Shown here: one piece after another, positions 11,421 to 24,106 of the stretch
How the letters are laid out: each line of letters begins with the position of its first letter
Numbering within the stretch: the stretch's first letter is position 1
Assembly: GCA_028023455.1 (NCBI GenBank)
Contig: JAQFVV010006305.1
Location: forward strand, 1,357,001-1,421,000
Length of the DNA stretch: 64,000 bases
Source: Epiperipatus broadwayi
Taxonomy: Eukaryota; Onychophora; Udeonychophora; Euonychophora; Peripatidae
Reading direction: 5' to 3'
The notes under the pieces: model-generated
Seen by the model: only the letters and a program-made list of their open reading frames with translations
Database searches by the model: none
Told to the model about the DNA's origin: nothing
Translations under genes and position numbers: made by a program

Positions 11421-14400
11421 ATAGCATCTTACTGCCTAAATGCTCATTAAATCAGAGAATTAAACAAAACTGTTCACTAGATTAAATATATCAATATTTT
11501 AAAACTTTTATTGTGCCACTGTAAAATTCTATTTAGTTTAACCTGGCAAGGTGAATAGGAGAATGATTTATATAAAATAATTCCAATGCATGTATCGATG
11601 CTGCAGAAGAAAACTGTTTAAATAACAACTATAATCAATATATCTTAAGCCAAGAAAGAATCGAATAAACCATGGTGGAATACAACCAGATGAGTATTAC
11701 GTTCACAATGATTCTAGTGATATATAAATATGGAACTATGTGATCCAAAATTCAATGCATACTGTAGTACGAGTTTTCAGTAAAATTGACAATTACAAAC
11801 AATCTGACAGGGTCTTAATGTGAATGATGTGTACTTGAATTTTCCAAAGAAAATGTATAGGAGTACTTTCAAAGATTCAATTAAAAAAAAAAAATTGTAC
11901 TTTTCTTAATCACAAAATTTGATTCAGGTGGAGCTGCACAATCACATTAAGAAAAATATTTTTAATGTTGTAAATGAAGAAAAGCAACTTTAAAAATAAG
12001 TTAACTAATGGATTACAGTGGATAATTTTAGAATCAAAAGTTTCTGGAATAAGTTCCAGAGAGAGAAAAAAAACACCTTTTGGTTAATTATAATAATAAT
12101 AGAATTATTTATAGTCATCCTTTGATTTTGGTACTCAAACATAATTGTTGATATTTTTTGTTTTATTTTTCACTAAAACTTAATGTGCTAATATATATTT
12201 CCAAGTTTGTAGGACTATTACTAAGAAGATTCGCAAAAAAATTATTTGCTTTTGATGAAGTGTTTTTTACTAATTCTTCCACCTTCTTATTACTAGACTA
12301 TAAAAAAACTTTTGTATTTGACTCTTTTATTTTATCTATAGTGATTTGATTTTTATTCTTAAAGCTGATGATAAATTATAGTTTTTACCATCATTACAGT
12401 GAAAAGCTGTTAAAGATATGACCAGCAATAAAATACATAATGCACAGTATCTAATGGCAGTTAAATTTATGCCAGGTTAAATGTATTTTACAGTATCTGA
12501 TGTAGTAGATTAACTGATAGAATGCCTTTTCCAAAAGTGAAGTATAAAAACAAACAAACAATAGAATTTGATAATGAGATTAGTGAAAACACTATTATTA
12601 TGCTAAAATTTATTGTTTAACAGTAGTTATAAATCTTTTTATAAATGATATATATAGTGCAAATAGAACACTTTTGAATGCAAATCTTTGTATTTTGAAT
12701 GTTAAATAAAATGCAAATTAAAAAATATATATACAAATTTACATATCATTAAATTTGAAACTATTTCATAAAATAATATATAGTAACAGTTTCTTATTTT
12801 TATTTTATTTGCAAAATTCAAAAGTATGAATGATCAATGGATACAAGAATTTCATATTGCATTCTGCCTAATGGCTTTCGTCAATGAGACATTGGATTTT
12901 ACATGCACATCCATCAGCCATTTTTATTTTATTTTATTTTATATATTATCTAAGCTAATAATGTGAAAGTTTTAAAAACTCCATTGTTTTGAACCCAAAC
13001 CAATTTGCTTGCACAATTACATAGATCTGGCACTAGGCCAGTACCTATATTTTAGATATGTCAATTATATACTAACTTTAGCTATTTTTAATCCTTACTG
13101 TTTTTGGTATAGATATTAAATGTAAGATGTGAAACTTAATTCTCTGTTTAGTATAATTATTAAATTAATATTTGATGATTTTAAACAAATTGGTCACTTC
13201 TAAATATAAGTCGTTGATCGCTTGCAATATATTGGAAATGAATTTGCGGTTCAACAAATTTAATAATTTTTAGATCAAAATGCATTGATTGACATTAAGT
13301 AACTGGTTTGAAGTAATGGCTTTCTCAATTAATGGAACTTTCTTTAACAATCACGAAAAGTAATAACTGCTAAAAACTGATTTATAGAGAAGTAATTGGC
13401 ATTAGATAATCTCATTTAGAGTAACTAATTATATGGTAAATGCTAATACATTGTTTGCCATTGTGAATGAGTATTCTAATTCTAGAAGTGTTAAAAAAAA
13501 GAGAAATAAATAAAATTGAGATGGGTTTTGCAATAGTTAAACAAATCAATTTATAAAACAAACATATCCATATATATTATTTGCAGATTCTTTGGTCTTT
13601 ATTTGATATTTTGCAATCCATCTTCTCTTTCCACAGCTAATTTAATTGTTTGAAACATTTCAGCATCTTCTCGATTATATCTTCTTGTGTATTTGAATGC
13701 AGGCACTCAGAGTACCAACAAATAAATCAATAAATGAAATTTAGATAAGGACTGGAATAATAATGAAATATTATTAAAGCAAAAAGTTATTGATACACTT
13801 TAACACAGTATATATAGTTCACTTATGGTTCAATTCCCATGACTTAAATACAGCTTGCTACTTTCTGGACAGTTTCCTTTGGCCTCAATTTCCAAAATAC
13901 TTTGGTTCGACTTCTCAAACTAACAGAGTTCTTTGGCTTTGTTCAGCTGCTGCCCACGTATATGTTAGGTCCGCCCTAGAGCGCTGCCCCATCACTTAAG
14001 CTTTTTTCAGCTACTGTCCATTAAAATCTACCACCAACAGTTTATTTAGTAAATCCACTGGAATCAGAATCATACACTTTGCTGCACATGCTACTTATTT
14101 CCAGTTTGGCCTCTGAAAATCCAGAGTTCAGGCTTGATTGTTATCAGTCTTGTTTTCCTCTTGGTGTTTTTAATTAGTCGGTTCCACTTCTATTGTATCA
14201 AGAAATATTTGTAATTAGCAAATATTTTTTGGCATTTACCAAACGCAATTTTCTTATCACATATTGCATAAATATTTTCTATTATTAAATCTTACACAAA
14301 TTTAATTATTAATTAAACTTTTTTACTTTCTATATAATTTTATACAACATTCGCTTTTTTTAAATTACTTTACTCAAGCATTCATTAATTTTATTCTTAT

Positions 14401-15076
14401 CAGTTAGTGATTTAAAAAAATATATTCCTATAATATATTTTCCTTTTTCTGGAGTACAAAAAGATTTATAATTTATAATTATTGAATTGCAATGTACATA
14501 TTTTTACAAAATATGACACCTCTCCCCACTCCGAAAAAATCCTTGTTCCAGTTAATAAACGTAACCTTGAGAATTATTTAGAACCTTCTTTTCCATTCAA
14601 TTATCGATTTTATTTTAGCTTTTTGCAGATTCTTAGATATAAAAGTGAAGTTTTTTTTAAATAGAGAGCAGGTAGAAGACAATTATAATAAAGTATCATA
14701 TGACTATAATCATTTTTATTATTTGAATTGATTCATATGAAATGATGTGGATATTTTTAGAAATGGATTTAGCACTGATTATATAACTTAGCTTGCTGAT
14801 TTACAATTGAGAAATTCACAAAAGATATTTTTATCTGATCAAGGATGTCTTGAATAAAATTCATTGTTTGCAAAAAAAAAAAAAAAAGCCAGAATGTTAG
14901 CAGTTATATATAATATTTTAAAAATTTGCAAGATCAATTTGCTTAAATGTGCTGTCGATTCCTTCTTTAAACTCATTCATCAATATTATAATTATCTATT
15001 TTGAAAACATTAAGCATTATATTTTTTAATATTTCATTGTTATTTTATATGAAAAATTATTATTTTTTGGAAATAG

Positions 15077-15236
15077 TTTATCAAGGCTCTACAGGAATAA
15101 TGCCAGGAGTAAATGATTATTATTATTCTTGTGATGGATTGGAAAGAAATGTTTTACCTTCTGGCACCTCTTATCGAAATCAGTCTTCAACTGCATGGAC
15201 AAATGTTAATGAAATAGAAGTGCCAAATGTAGTTCG
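15077..15236 (+). CDS. RC3H1/RC3H2-like: Roquin (RC3H1/2 orthologue), internal exon B
   Basis: 160-bp exon between 'ttttggaaatag' and a consensus donor gtaagt. Its first two bases complete the codon left by exon A (g|tt, Val) and it ends with two bases of an Arg codon, so both phases agree with the neighbours. The peptide begins 'VYQGSTGIMPGVNDYYYS', passes through 'GTSYRNQSSTAWTNVNE' and ends 'VPNVVR'. The Tyr/Ser/Asn-rich, low-complexity character corresponds to the poorly conserved linker between the ISR motif and the first C-terminal helix in vertebrate Roquins. Identification therefore rests on position, phase and flanking exons more than on residues. An in-frame stop follows directly in the intron. 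Confidence 0.85.
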
Positions 15237-15322
15237 GTAAGTACATATATATGTTAAGTTTGAATATACAAACAAAGTAAAGTTTTAATTGTAAAATTTT
15301 AATTACTTGTTTTTTATTTTAG
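15237..15322 (+). other. Roquin intron B-C (86 bp)
   Basis: Very short phase-2 intron, gtaagt to 'tttttattttag', in strong contrast to the multi-kilobase introns on either side. Its retention would stop translation immediately (taa at 15238). Confidence 0.85.
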
Positions 15323-15398
15323 AAATCGTTTATCATCAACATCTGCTGACAGAGAGCAAATAAAATTAGAATTGCAACGATTAGAGAAGCAAATACAA
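15323..15398 (+). CDS. RC3H1/RC3H2-like: Roquin (RC3H1/2 orthologue), internal exon C
   Basis: 76-bp exon; its first base completes Arg from exon B and it ends in phase 0 before 'gtaatt'. It encodes 'NRLSSTSADREQIKLELQ' and 'RLEKQIQ'. This aligns closely with the first conserved C-terminal helix of Roquin-1, which I recall as PSAEREQLRLELQQLNHQI: an SA-(D/E)-REQ-(I/L)-(K/R)-LELQ core followed by heptad leucines. It is a short coiled-coil-like segment in the C-terminal region, which is linked in the literature to recruitment of deadenylation machinery. The donor gtaatt is weaker than consensus, worth noting because a 14.9-kb intron follows. Confidence 0.9.
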
Positions 15399-15499
15399 GT
15401 AATTATTTTACAAAAATTTAATTAAGGACAAAAAAAATTTTTTTTTTTTTTTGCTGCTATTTAAAAAATTTATAGAAAAAGTAAAACAGCTTTTCTAAG

Positions 15500-15790
15500 T
15501 GGCTCAGTGCAAGGTATAGGCATTTTTAATATATCTTCATAAAGAAACATCGAAGAATAAGTTCATTGAGCATTTCTCACTAGTCTTGCCAGTTGTTGAT
15601 AATGCAGGTTTTAGTGGGTTTCTTAATAATGATAGTTAGATATTTATTCATTTATTGATCTGTTTTAAATGACTTATTGGGTTGGCTCTAGATTGCTACA
15701 TGAAAGAAAACATTAAGTTTTCCTAGCCTACATTTGAACTCCAGATTATACTCATGACAGGCAGATATGTCAACCATTATAATACCTTTT
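15500..15790 (-). repeat. Degenerate tRNA-derived SINE
   Basis: On the - strand from about 15789 there is a tRNA-like head. 'atggttgacatatctgcc' resembles an internal promoter box A, and 'ctggagttcaaatg' (15744-15731) resembles box B (GGTTCRAnTCC) at a plausible distance. The body runs towards 15500 without coding potential. Boundaries and family are uncertain; no clear target-site duplication was seen. Confidence 0.4.
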
Positions 15791-16631
15791 TAGTATTAAA
15801 AACAAACAAACAGAATTTTATTTATATCTATTTAAAAAAATAAATAAATAATTTAAGTTGCAAAATATTTTGATTTTTTTTGTAAAAATAGAAATTAACT
15901 TCTGGCATATTTCTACATGTTATGTTAAAATGTTTTTTTAAAAAAAATTAGTTTAATTATGAATTGCCATGTGATTTTTTTTTTAATTCCAGAAAAATCT
16001 TTACTTCAAAAATAAGTGTGTATAATCATTTGAATTATTTCTTGTTCTACATTTAATATAAAATCTCAATAATGTTTATAATACAAAACAGAATACTCCA
16101 AATTAAAACTCTGCAAAATTCAAACTTAAATGAAAGATTAACCATCTTTTTTCATACACACTTATATATATATATGTAAAGATATATATATATTTGGTAA
16201 ACTATCATTATTTTTATTATTATTTTATAATTAAATTGTGTGAATTTCATTTTATAATTGAAATATAGTTAAATAAAAACATTGTATATATTGATATAAT
16301 ATTAAAAAAAGAAAATTTATTAATATATAATGAGCTTTTAATTTTATAAGGATTTAATTTTTAAAGCATTTCATATATTTTAACTTTGTGCATTATAATG
16401 AATGATAGGTCTAAAAGAGATTATTAACTTTAATTAATTTTTATTGGTCATACTATTTGTTTTCTTTTTGAAAAATTAAACATTCTAAATAAATAAATAA
16501 GAATATTATTTGTTTATTAAATAACTAAATAATATATATTTATAATTATGAAGTAAATAAATCCTTATTGATATGAATATTTTTACCCTTGATTAAAGCG
16601 CACAACTTTTATAAACTTATTTGCTTAAAGT

Positions 16632-16718
16632 AAGTTCTTTTATTATTTTGAAAAATAATGAAAAATCAGTGGTCAAGTTCTTTTATTATTTTGAAAAATA
16701 ATGAAAAATCAAGTGGTC
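16632..16718. repeat. Tandem duplication, 43-44 bp x 2
   Basis: Two nearly identical units beginning aagttcttttattattttg and ending in gtggtc, at 16632-16674 and 16675-16718. They differ by one inserted A. Recent slippage or local duplication in the intron. Confidence 0.9.
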
Positions 16719-19187
16719 AAAAATTCTAATAATAAACAAGTTATTTGATAATAATAAATAATGAATTTATTTATTTATTGGAATAAATTTTGAAATTATT
16801 AATTAATCCATATGATACATTGGCTGATTATGAATTTGTTTTCTTTGGTTAGAAAACATAGTGATCTAAAGAAAATGAATATTCAAAGAATTACAGTCAT
16901 CTTTTGTATATCCACAACTAATCTTACCTATATAAAAGTAAGTTCTGCTTACACAGAATTTTTCTAAGAAGAATATGACAGACAAAAAGTTAATCACACA
17001 CATGCTTATATTTATATCAAAAACATTTAATGTGCTTAATGGAATTAATTTATTTATTAAAGATTTTTTTTAAAAAATTTTCTTATATAATAATTGTTTA
17101 AATAATATGTGTGTGAATATTTTGGATTAATAATATTACTTTTGGAAGAAAAAAAAGATTAAAGAAGTTATCATAAAGATTGTATTTAAATTTCTGAGAA
17201 CATTAAAAATTAAAATATAATCTTTTGTTGTAAAAATCTAAATTCTATTAAAAATACATTTTGAATTATTTATTTATCAGTGAATACAATAATATAATTT
17301 GTCTGATTATAAATCTCATAAAACTTCTTATTTGCTCAGTGTACTTTAATATTCATTTAATTTATGTTAAGCCTGCTTCAAATAAATGAATGATATTTTA
17401 ACATTAGTTTGTTTTTAACATGCATAAAGAACTCTCTGTATTTATATATTCAGTATAGAAATCTCTTTACCCAGAAGAAACTGATGTAATAATATTTTAC
17501 TTTAATAAGAGTAAATTAGTAACTAAGATATATGATCATCAAAACTGATAGCATGTCCAGATTTAAATAGAGTTGTAGAAGTAGGATTTCAAGATCACTT
17601 TGTAAATCATATTTCATGTTAAATGGGGCAGTGTGGCACAGAATTCAGTATTATTATAGATTATTAAAAAACTAAAATGCCTGGGAAATATTATCCGGAA
17701 AGAAGCTGGTTGATTAATTTTCAGAATTGGAACCTATGTTTGCAACAGAATGCAATAGCATTTGAGCTTTTAGCAGTAGTTATTTCAGGAAGGCAACAGT
17801 TTTCATTGTAGAAATACTCATGCAGTCAAATCCAACATTATTTTAGCATTTTCATTGTACATTTTTGTTTAAGACTAAAAAGAAAAATGCATATGTGTTT
17901 TTAAACAGATAAAAAAAAGTTATTGTAATGTGCACAATCTAAGGTGTATAAAATGGAAAATCTAAAATTTTTCAATATATGAAATATAAAATAGAAATCC
18001 TAAAACATTTTATGTATAAAATATTTATAATACAAATATCAAAATCTTTATAAAATATATATAATAATATTGAAAGTCCATCTTGAAATTTTTTAATATA
18101 AAATATCTAAAATAAAAAATTCAAAATATAATATTAAAACCTGAATTCTTCAAATTTTTCAATACAAGAATTATGAAATGTGCATCATATAATCTAATAT
18201 TTTTCAACCTTTCTACACTACAACCCAACAAATTTGTACTGATACTGTGATTCAAATATAAAATTATTGTATTTTCGCAATCTTAATAAAATAGAACTAA
18301 CTTTAATAAAAGGGCGCTGTTTGTGTCCATGCTAGTATTTATTCAAATCAAATAATTGTTAATTGAGATTTTTTTTAAAAAAAGGTTAAAATTGTTTTTA
18401 AATTCTATATATTTCAATTTCTTCCTGAGAAAAAAAATCAAAATAATCAACACAATTATAATTTTATCAAAAAATAAAAGCAGAATAATTTTAAGAAATA
18501 AAATCAATGATATTTAATGACAATTGCTATTGTCTGACTTCTATTACATTGTTTTCAATGGAATTATTTAATGAAACATCCTCATTACAGAACGTATGTC
18601 AAGTCAGTTTCAGAATTTGTTTTTTTGTAATAACCATTATTGAAAATTTACTAACAAATTATTTTGATTATCTTTAAAAATTATTTCCAAATTCTTGTCT
18701 GTTGACAATTCAATCAAGTTTTCTTTTTCTAATAAGTAAACTATTTGATTTACATTTTTTTATTTATGGTTTTGTATAACTTGATGCATTTTGGAATTTT
18801 CATGCCAAGTTATTATTTTGTTCTCAACTATTTGTGCAAATGATGAAAATATATCAAAGTAATATTATTTAACTTTGTTTGACCAAAATTCAAATTTTTA
18901 ATAAAAGCTTCTATTTTATTACTTAAAATAAAAAGATTAATCTGATTTCTCTGCATTGACAAATTAAAGACATTCACTAATGGAAATATATTAGCTAAGT
19001 AGGCAATTTGATTTTCAAAATGCTCACTTAATGTTGATTTCTGTTCCTTTAAAAATATTTCAATTTCTATTTAGAATTCGAATAAATGTATTAAAACTTT
19101 TCCTCTTGAAAGTCATCTGATATGTTTATGAACTGAATTCATTTCGTCTTACATTATGTTAAAGATATCAGTTTTTACAGCATTCTT

Positions 19188-19493
19188 TCAAATATAGTTT
19201 ACTATTTGTATGCATTGATTGATTAAAAACATAATATAAATCTTCATATTTTTGTTTGCTATTTGTTCCCGATGAAGAAAACGATGAGTTAGTAGCAAAT
19301 CTGAGTGAGTAACTTTCTTTATATGCGCTATTAATTCCCTATTCTTTCTTGCCATTGCCACACTCCCATCAGAACAAATCAATACAAATATTCCATAAAA
19401 TATTTTTGGTCGCAAAATGGAGTTGATATTTTTAAAATGTTCTTCTGATGTTATTCTGGGTTTTAATTTCAAGCAACATAGTAATTTTTCCAC
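19188..19493 (-). pseudogene. hAT transposase central fragment
   Basis: 101-codon open remnant of the BED-type hAT transposase. 'CSDGSVAMARKNREL' corresponds to the catalytic-domain block containing the DG-A-AM motif, and 'LLTHRFLHREQIANKNM' to the conserved W/L-T-H-x-x-(L/I)-HREALASK block of ZBED5/FAM200-type proteins. The usual Trp before Thr-His is replaced. Upstream and downstream blocks are in other frames, so no complete protein can be made. Confidence 0.75.
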
Positions 19494-19743
19494 TACATTT
19501 CTAGATTTAAAATCAACATATCTGATTTAATTAATTTATTGTATCATTTGATATGTCTGTTGATTCTTCCAATTGAATAGCATAATATTGAGACTTCTAT
19601 ATTTTTGCACTAATTGTAATTCATTGTCATCTGATAAGTTGATTATTCAGTGATTAATAGTGTCATTTGATATGGGGAATATCCTTCATTTTTGTTTCAA
19701 ATTTTTAAAAAAAATAATTCACTAGAAATATCTTTTCCATATG

Positions 19744-19823
19744 TCATAGCATCGGCTGGGACGCGAACCCACAACCGTCTGCAACCAACTACTTGCTTGC
19801 AAGGCTGCTGCGATGATCTCTCT
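19744..19823 (-). repeat. tRNA-like GC-rich insert within hAT relic
   Basis: An 80-bp GC-rich island interrupts the transposase between its 'ETLLKPCMKK' and 'YGKDISSEL' blocks. Read on the - strand it contains 'gtgggttcgcgtcccag', a good T-arm/box-B match, and 'catcg' near one end can pair with 'cgatg' at the other. This suggests a tRNA-like or SINE head of about 70 nt, but a full cloverleaf is not evident. Confidence 0.35.
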
Positions 19824-21369
19824 GCTAACAAAACTTTTTCATGCAAGGTTTTAATAATGTTTCTCCAATAGTATACACTTTCTTACATTTAGTAATATGC
19901 AAGGTTGCCAAATAAGATTTCATTAATTTTTTATCAGTGAATATTAGTTTTGTTAAATTAGATGTACTTATCTTTAATTTATCACATTTTCTTTTAAAAA
20001 AATCTGTAGGTTTATCTTTATATTGGCAGTGATTTTTTCCAAATATCTCATTAGTTTATTTGTTTTCATTGAAGTATTAGCCAATACATTTCCATAGATA
20101 ACACTTTTTTTTTTTATAAAAGTGAATCCAAATATAATAATTTTTTTTTTTATATTTGTAAGCAAAAAAATCATTCTCTCGTTTTGTTTTTTTTGACTAT
20201 TGATTTCCTTGAAGCATTGGGATTTTCAGCATTTTTTGTTACCTGGATATGTATCATAAGAGTTTTTGTTATGTTTTTCCAAAAAAAAAAAAAAAGTTTT
20301 AATTTTCTTTGTTTACTTATGATTAAACAAGAATTGTGATTTTCCAACTTTATGCATATAGGAAAAAAGAGAAAGCTTGTAGGAAAAGAAAACAAGAATT
20401 TTACATAAAAAGAAAAGAAAAAACACATAATTGTGAAAAATTGCAACTTTTTTTTTTAATTAAAGTAATGACTTTATTATTGTTACTTACAAATGTTTAA
20501 ACATTTAAATGTTTGCAACTCTTTATCATCGAATTACAACTAAATAAAAAATTTTGAAATTGAATGCATGGCACAATAACTCATAAATAATAAATCACAC
20601 CAAATACTTAACAGACCAAACAAGTAAATAAACATGGTTAAAAAGACTAATTTTCATCTTTTGATCGTTTGAATTGGTAAGATAATATTGTTTGTTGCAA
20701 TTTTTTGTTCCTTTTGTTATAACTTACTCTCAGTTTTCTATTTGGTTCTCGGTTCTATTTTTTTTTATTTAGGTTTGGAAATTAATTTGCTATTCCTTAA
20801 TAAGATGGCATTACACAAATACATTCAATTATGAATTCCTATTAGTAGATATTATCTAAGAAGAAATTATGAATATTAGAGGTATTTCATTTGTTATTTT
20901 TCGAAGTTAAATATAGAATCGCAACATCAAAATATAGCAAGTCTGGATAGTAATGGGAACTAAATTTAAAATTGCTATCAGAAGTGAAGAGAAGCAAAAT
21001 AATTGATGCGGGCATAGTTCTGTATGATGCATTGCTATTCAAGACCTTGCAGCATGCATATACTTGCCTGTTTATAATTTTTTTTTTTTTTTACAGTGGT
21101 GTACGAGGAAGTTCTACATAATCTGCCACATCATTTCTTTTTTTTTTTAATATTTTATCTACAACAGATACTGTCTGCTAGTGTTTATATAATTTTTCTG
21201 TCATTTCCTGACTCATAGAAATTTTGTTGCAACCCAAACGTTGAGGATGATATAGCCTGTTATAGTGAAATATTTTAATATATAAAGTCCATTATAAAAA
21301 TAACAATAACTTAGTATTGTATAATGAAAAATTAATTTTTAAAATTTATTGAAGCACATAGTTGGACTT

Positions 21370-21382
21370 GGGGGGGGGGGGG
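21370..21382 (+). repeat. G13 homopolymer
   Basis: Thirteen consecutive G residues in AT-rich intron sequence. Confidence 0.95.
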
Positions 21383-23094
21383 ATAAATTGTTTTCTCTAT
21401 GAAAGCTCAATAGAGAAGGATAAACCAGATCAGAACTCTATGAATGGTAATTTTATGCTGAAATCAATGGAATTTTTGATTTTCTTTGATTTTATTTTAA
21501 TGCAGTTTATATGAGAACTAGAATTAACTGTTAAACACTTAAAAAATGAGCACATAATAGATGTACCAAAAGACACTCTTTACTCGCATATGAACCAGAT
21601 GCAACATAGTATTTGTCATCAAATAATTACTACATTTTGTATTACTGTGGGTAATAGCAATGGCAGTCTTTATCTTCAGCATAAATTGATCATTGAACCA
21701 AAGATTGATAGAAGAAGTCTGAGTTTTTGACAATCTCAAAAATATTGACCAGCTTAAAAATAGTGGAGTAGCAATATGTCCAGAATAATACTAAATTGTT
21801 TTCGGTACTTACTCTTGATTTTTATTTTTAGTACCTAATGACATAATTATAAAAGTGATATTATCTGAAAAAGATAGCCTATTTTTCTGAAGTCTGTGTT
21901 TGTATGGAAAATTATCAATTGTATTTGTTGGACACTTCAGTAACACATTAATAGAAAGCTGATATTTTCAACAGTCTATTGGTAAAATTTCACAGTATAT
22001 TATTGTTTTTGCTGAGTAATAATTGTGGCTACTTTTCAGAAGGCTAGTCTCAACATAATTTTCCAATAATTATCTATAAAGGAACCAATTGTTTTCTTGG
22101 CAGGCTCGATATTTGAACTTTTTACATCAAATATATTGTTTCAAACATTCTTTCAAATAACCATTTATTGTTTAATAAGTTTCATGTATTTACATCATTA
22201 CTTCTGGATAACATAATTTCTATTTAATGAGTATCTATTTTTGAATTAAGGATGTACATAAATTTCAGGGAATTAAAAAAAAACAGAGTGGTAACAAGCA
22301 ATTAGTGAAACATTTATAGTTTGGGGGAAAAAGTTACAAAAAAAAATATTTTCCACTAAATTGTATATGATTCAGAAATCATAATTATTTTTTTTTTACC
22401 TAGAAAGCTTCATTTGTTAAAGGGAATTATTTTAAAGATTGTTTTTGATCGAAATAAAACTTAATATCAAAAATATATATGCTTATTCTGGAAGTGCATA
22501 AGGATTCATTTAGTGACCAAATAAATTTTAGTCGTTGAAATATTTTGTTTTTGTTGTTTTTGTTTTTTTTTAGATTAGTCAGATGAAAGTGGTACTTTTT
22601 TTGTTTTGCTGTCTTATTTACATTTTAATTTATATAAATTTCTGATCTAAAGTTATGTCTATATTAAAAGTCTGCAAATTTGTTTGAGGAAAAAATCATA
22701 GTAATTTTCTAATGAATTTTCTGTAGAAATTTTTCCCCTTCCAAATACAAAAAAGTTTGAAATTCAGATTCCTTAAACAAATTAAATAACTCATTTTATT
22801 TATTAACTATACATTTTTTTCCATAGGTCAAATTAGAAAAATTCAAAATATATTAAAAAGCAAAAAAATGAATATGATGTCTATATTTGCTGATTTTTGT
22901 TATATCTGCTTCAATATGGGGAATGCTTTTACTTTCAAAAGGAACCTTTATTAGTAAAAGATTACAAAAATTTTGGGTACACTTACCCATTGAGAATTAC
23001 AGTGTTCAATGTAACAAACAAAGTAAAACAATTATATCCAGAAAAGGGTTGCTATAATGTTGATTAATGTGTATCTGAACATGAGTATCTATAC
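21383..23094. other. Intronic AT-rich stretch, nothing recognised
   Basis: No exon, element boundary or RNA gene seen. Contains only short A and T homopolymers and scattered open frames of chance length. Confidence 0.5.
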
Positions 23095-23690
23095 ATGGAT
23101 CTACATGGCCCAGCCGCTGAGAAGCTATCCACCACCCAATGATCCCACCCCTGGTGCCCCGAAGCGAAGACCCAAATGCTTCAGCTGAATAGGTGGACAA
23201 ATCCAGCATTGCGCCAACCACCACAACAGGCAGCGAGGTCCAAGGCTCAAGTCCATTAAACAATAAATTCTTGACCCACAGCCGAGCCATGTCAAGACCA
23301 TTGCAGATTTCTCTGTCTCCCAATTAACAGTCCAAATGTGCAGGAGCCACATTCGGTCTATTTGCCCAGAATTGGAAAGCCAACTAGGAAAAACTAACAC
23401 GTAGCGAGCACAGATCTGCACTGCCCAAAACCAACCTATCAAGAGGGCACAGCAGCCGACCAGAGCAGGAATGGTGCTGAGACTTTGACCAGGTACCCTC
23501 CCAGCAGGCTTTCCAGGTAGTTGCAATAATTGGCAACAGTCTGCACCAATAAACCAGCCCCCTAATGACCGCCACCACCCCCGAGGAAGAAAAGAGGAGT
23601 GCAGACCCATGCCCACAAAATTATTGCAGCAAAGACTCCATCAAAGTTACAAAAATTGGTGGTGGCCGAAATCAGACCAACTGCCTTACA
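23095..23690. repeat. GC-rich block of unknown repeat type
   Basis: About 600 bp with roughly balanced base composition, sharply different from the AT-rich intron on both sides. It is open for 163 codons on the - strand (23616-23125), but the translation is Trp/Leu/Cys-rich with no domain I recognise, and overlapping frames are also open, as expected from GC content alone. It is probably an inserted repeat (an untranslated LINE segment or SINE) or an unrecognised gene fragment. No terminal repeats or duplication found. Confidence 0.5.
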
Positions 23691-24106
23691 AATGCTCTAA
23701 TTTTAAAGTTAACTAAGGAAAATAATAATAATAAGTTCAAATCAACACTGTCATAATAAACAATCCATTAAGGGGGTGCAGCAGCCTCTCAGAAAAGTAG
23801 GCCTATCGTAGTAAAATTTCAACAATGACTCTTTTCTATTTATAATATTTTAATTCTGCTTGTCTAGATTGAATTCAATGTGTTGACCAGTAATCAATGC
23901 TTCAGTTGTGCAATCCAGTAGTTTGCAATCAATCTTTATAGTATTCTAACTAATTGTTGAATTAACAATGTTAACTAATTTGCAACCTCAGTATTTCTGT
24001 TTATATCTATAACACCATTTATACTTATTTTAATCTCTCAATTGTCGTTTTTTGGCTCAGGATTCTCTTAGTTGTAATTGTGTGTTGATTTGAAAATTTT
24101 AATTTT

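Larger units (their letters stand above)
8874..15076 (+). other. Roquin intron A-B (6.2 kb)
   Basis: Phase-1 intron bounded by gtaaac and 'ttttggaaatag'. It hosts a hAT element (9604-10800) and a MITE (11213-11420). A patch with more G+C at about 13790-14170 contains a box-B-like 'ggttcaattccc' at 13828 and 'ggttcgacttct'. It may be a tRNA-derived SINE remnant, but I cannot define its ends. The rest is AT-rich with no exon candidates. Confidence 0.7.
18195..21258 (-). mobile_element. BED-finger hAT element relic (ZBED5/FAM200-like)
   Basis: Decayed autonomous hAT on the - strand. Its 5' end resembles 'caacccaaacgttgaggatg' near 21231-21250, close to the CAACCCAAAGGTTGAGAACC-type ends of such elements. 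The other end shows 'tttttcaacctttctacac' near 18200. Transposase pieces in order on its strand: a BED-type zinc-finger remnant at 20174-19974 ('VLANTSMKTNKLMRYLE'), 'YTIGETLLKPCMKK'-like sequence near 19850, a central block at 19493-19188 ('LICSDGSVAMARKNREL', 'THRFLHREQIANKNM'), then 'LSRGKVL' and 'YLANIFPLVNVFNLSMQ' near 19100-18950. Stops and frameshifts throughout. Confidence 0.75.

Noticed and set aside
13790-14170. tRNA gene or SINE with 'ggttcaattccc' and 'ggttcgacttct'
   Set aside because: Box-B-like phrases are present but no box A, cloverleaf or boundaries could be found, so it is mentioned only within the intron entry.
20171-20446. 91-codon Phe/Lys-rich ORF
   Set aside because: Translation of poly-T/poly-A-rich sequence at the 5' part of the hAT relic; no independent coding signal.
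23125-23616. 163-codon ORF on the - strand in the GC-rich block
   Set aside because: Overlapping frames on both strands are also open, as expected from low stop frequency in GC-rich sequence. The Trp/Cys-rich translation shows no domain.
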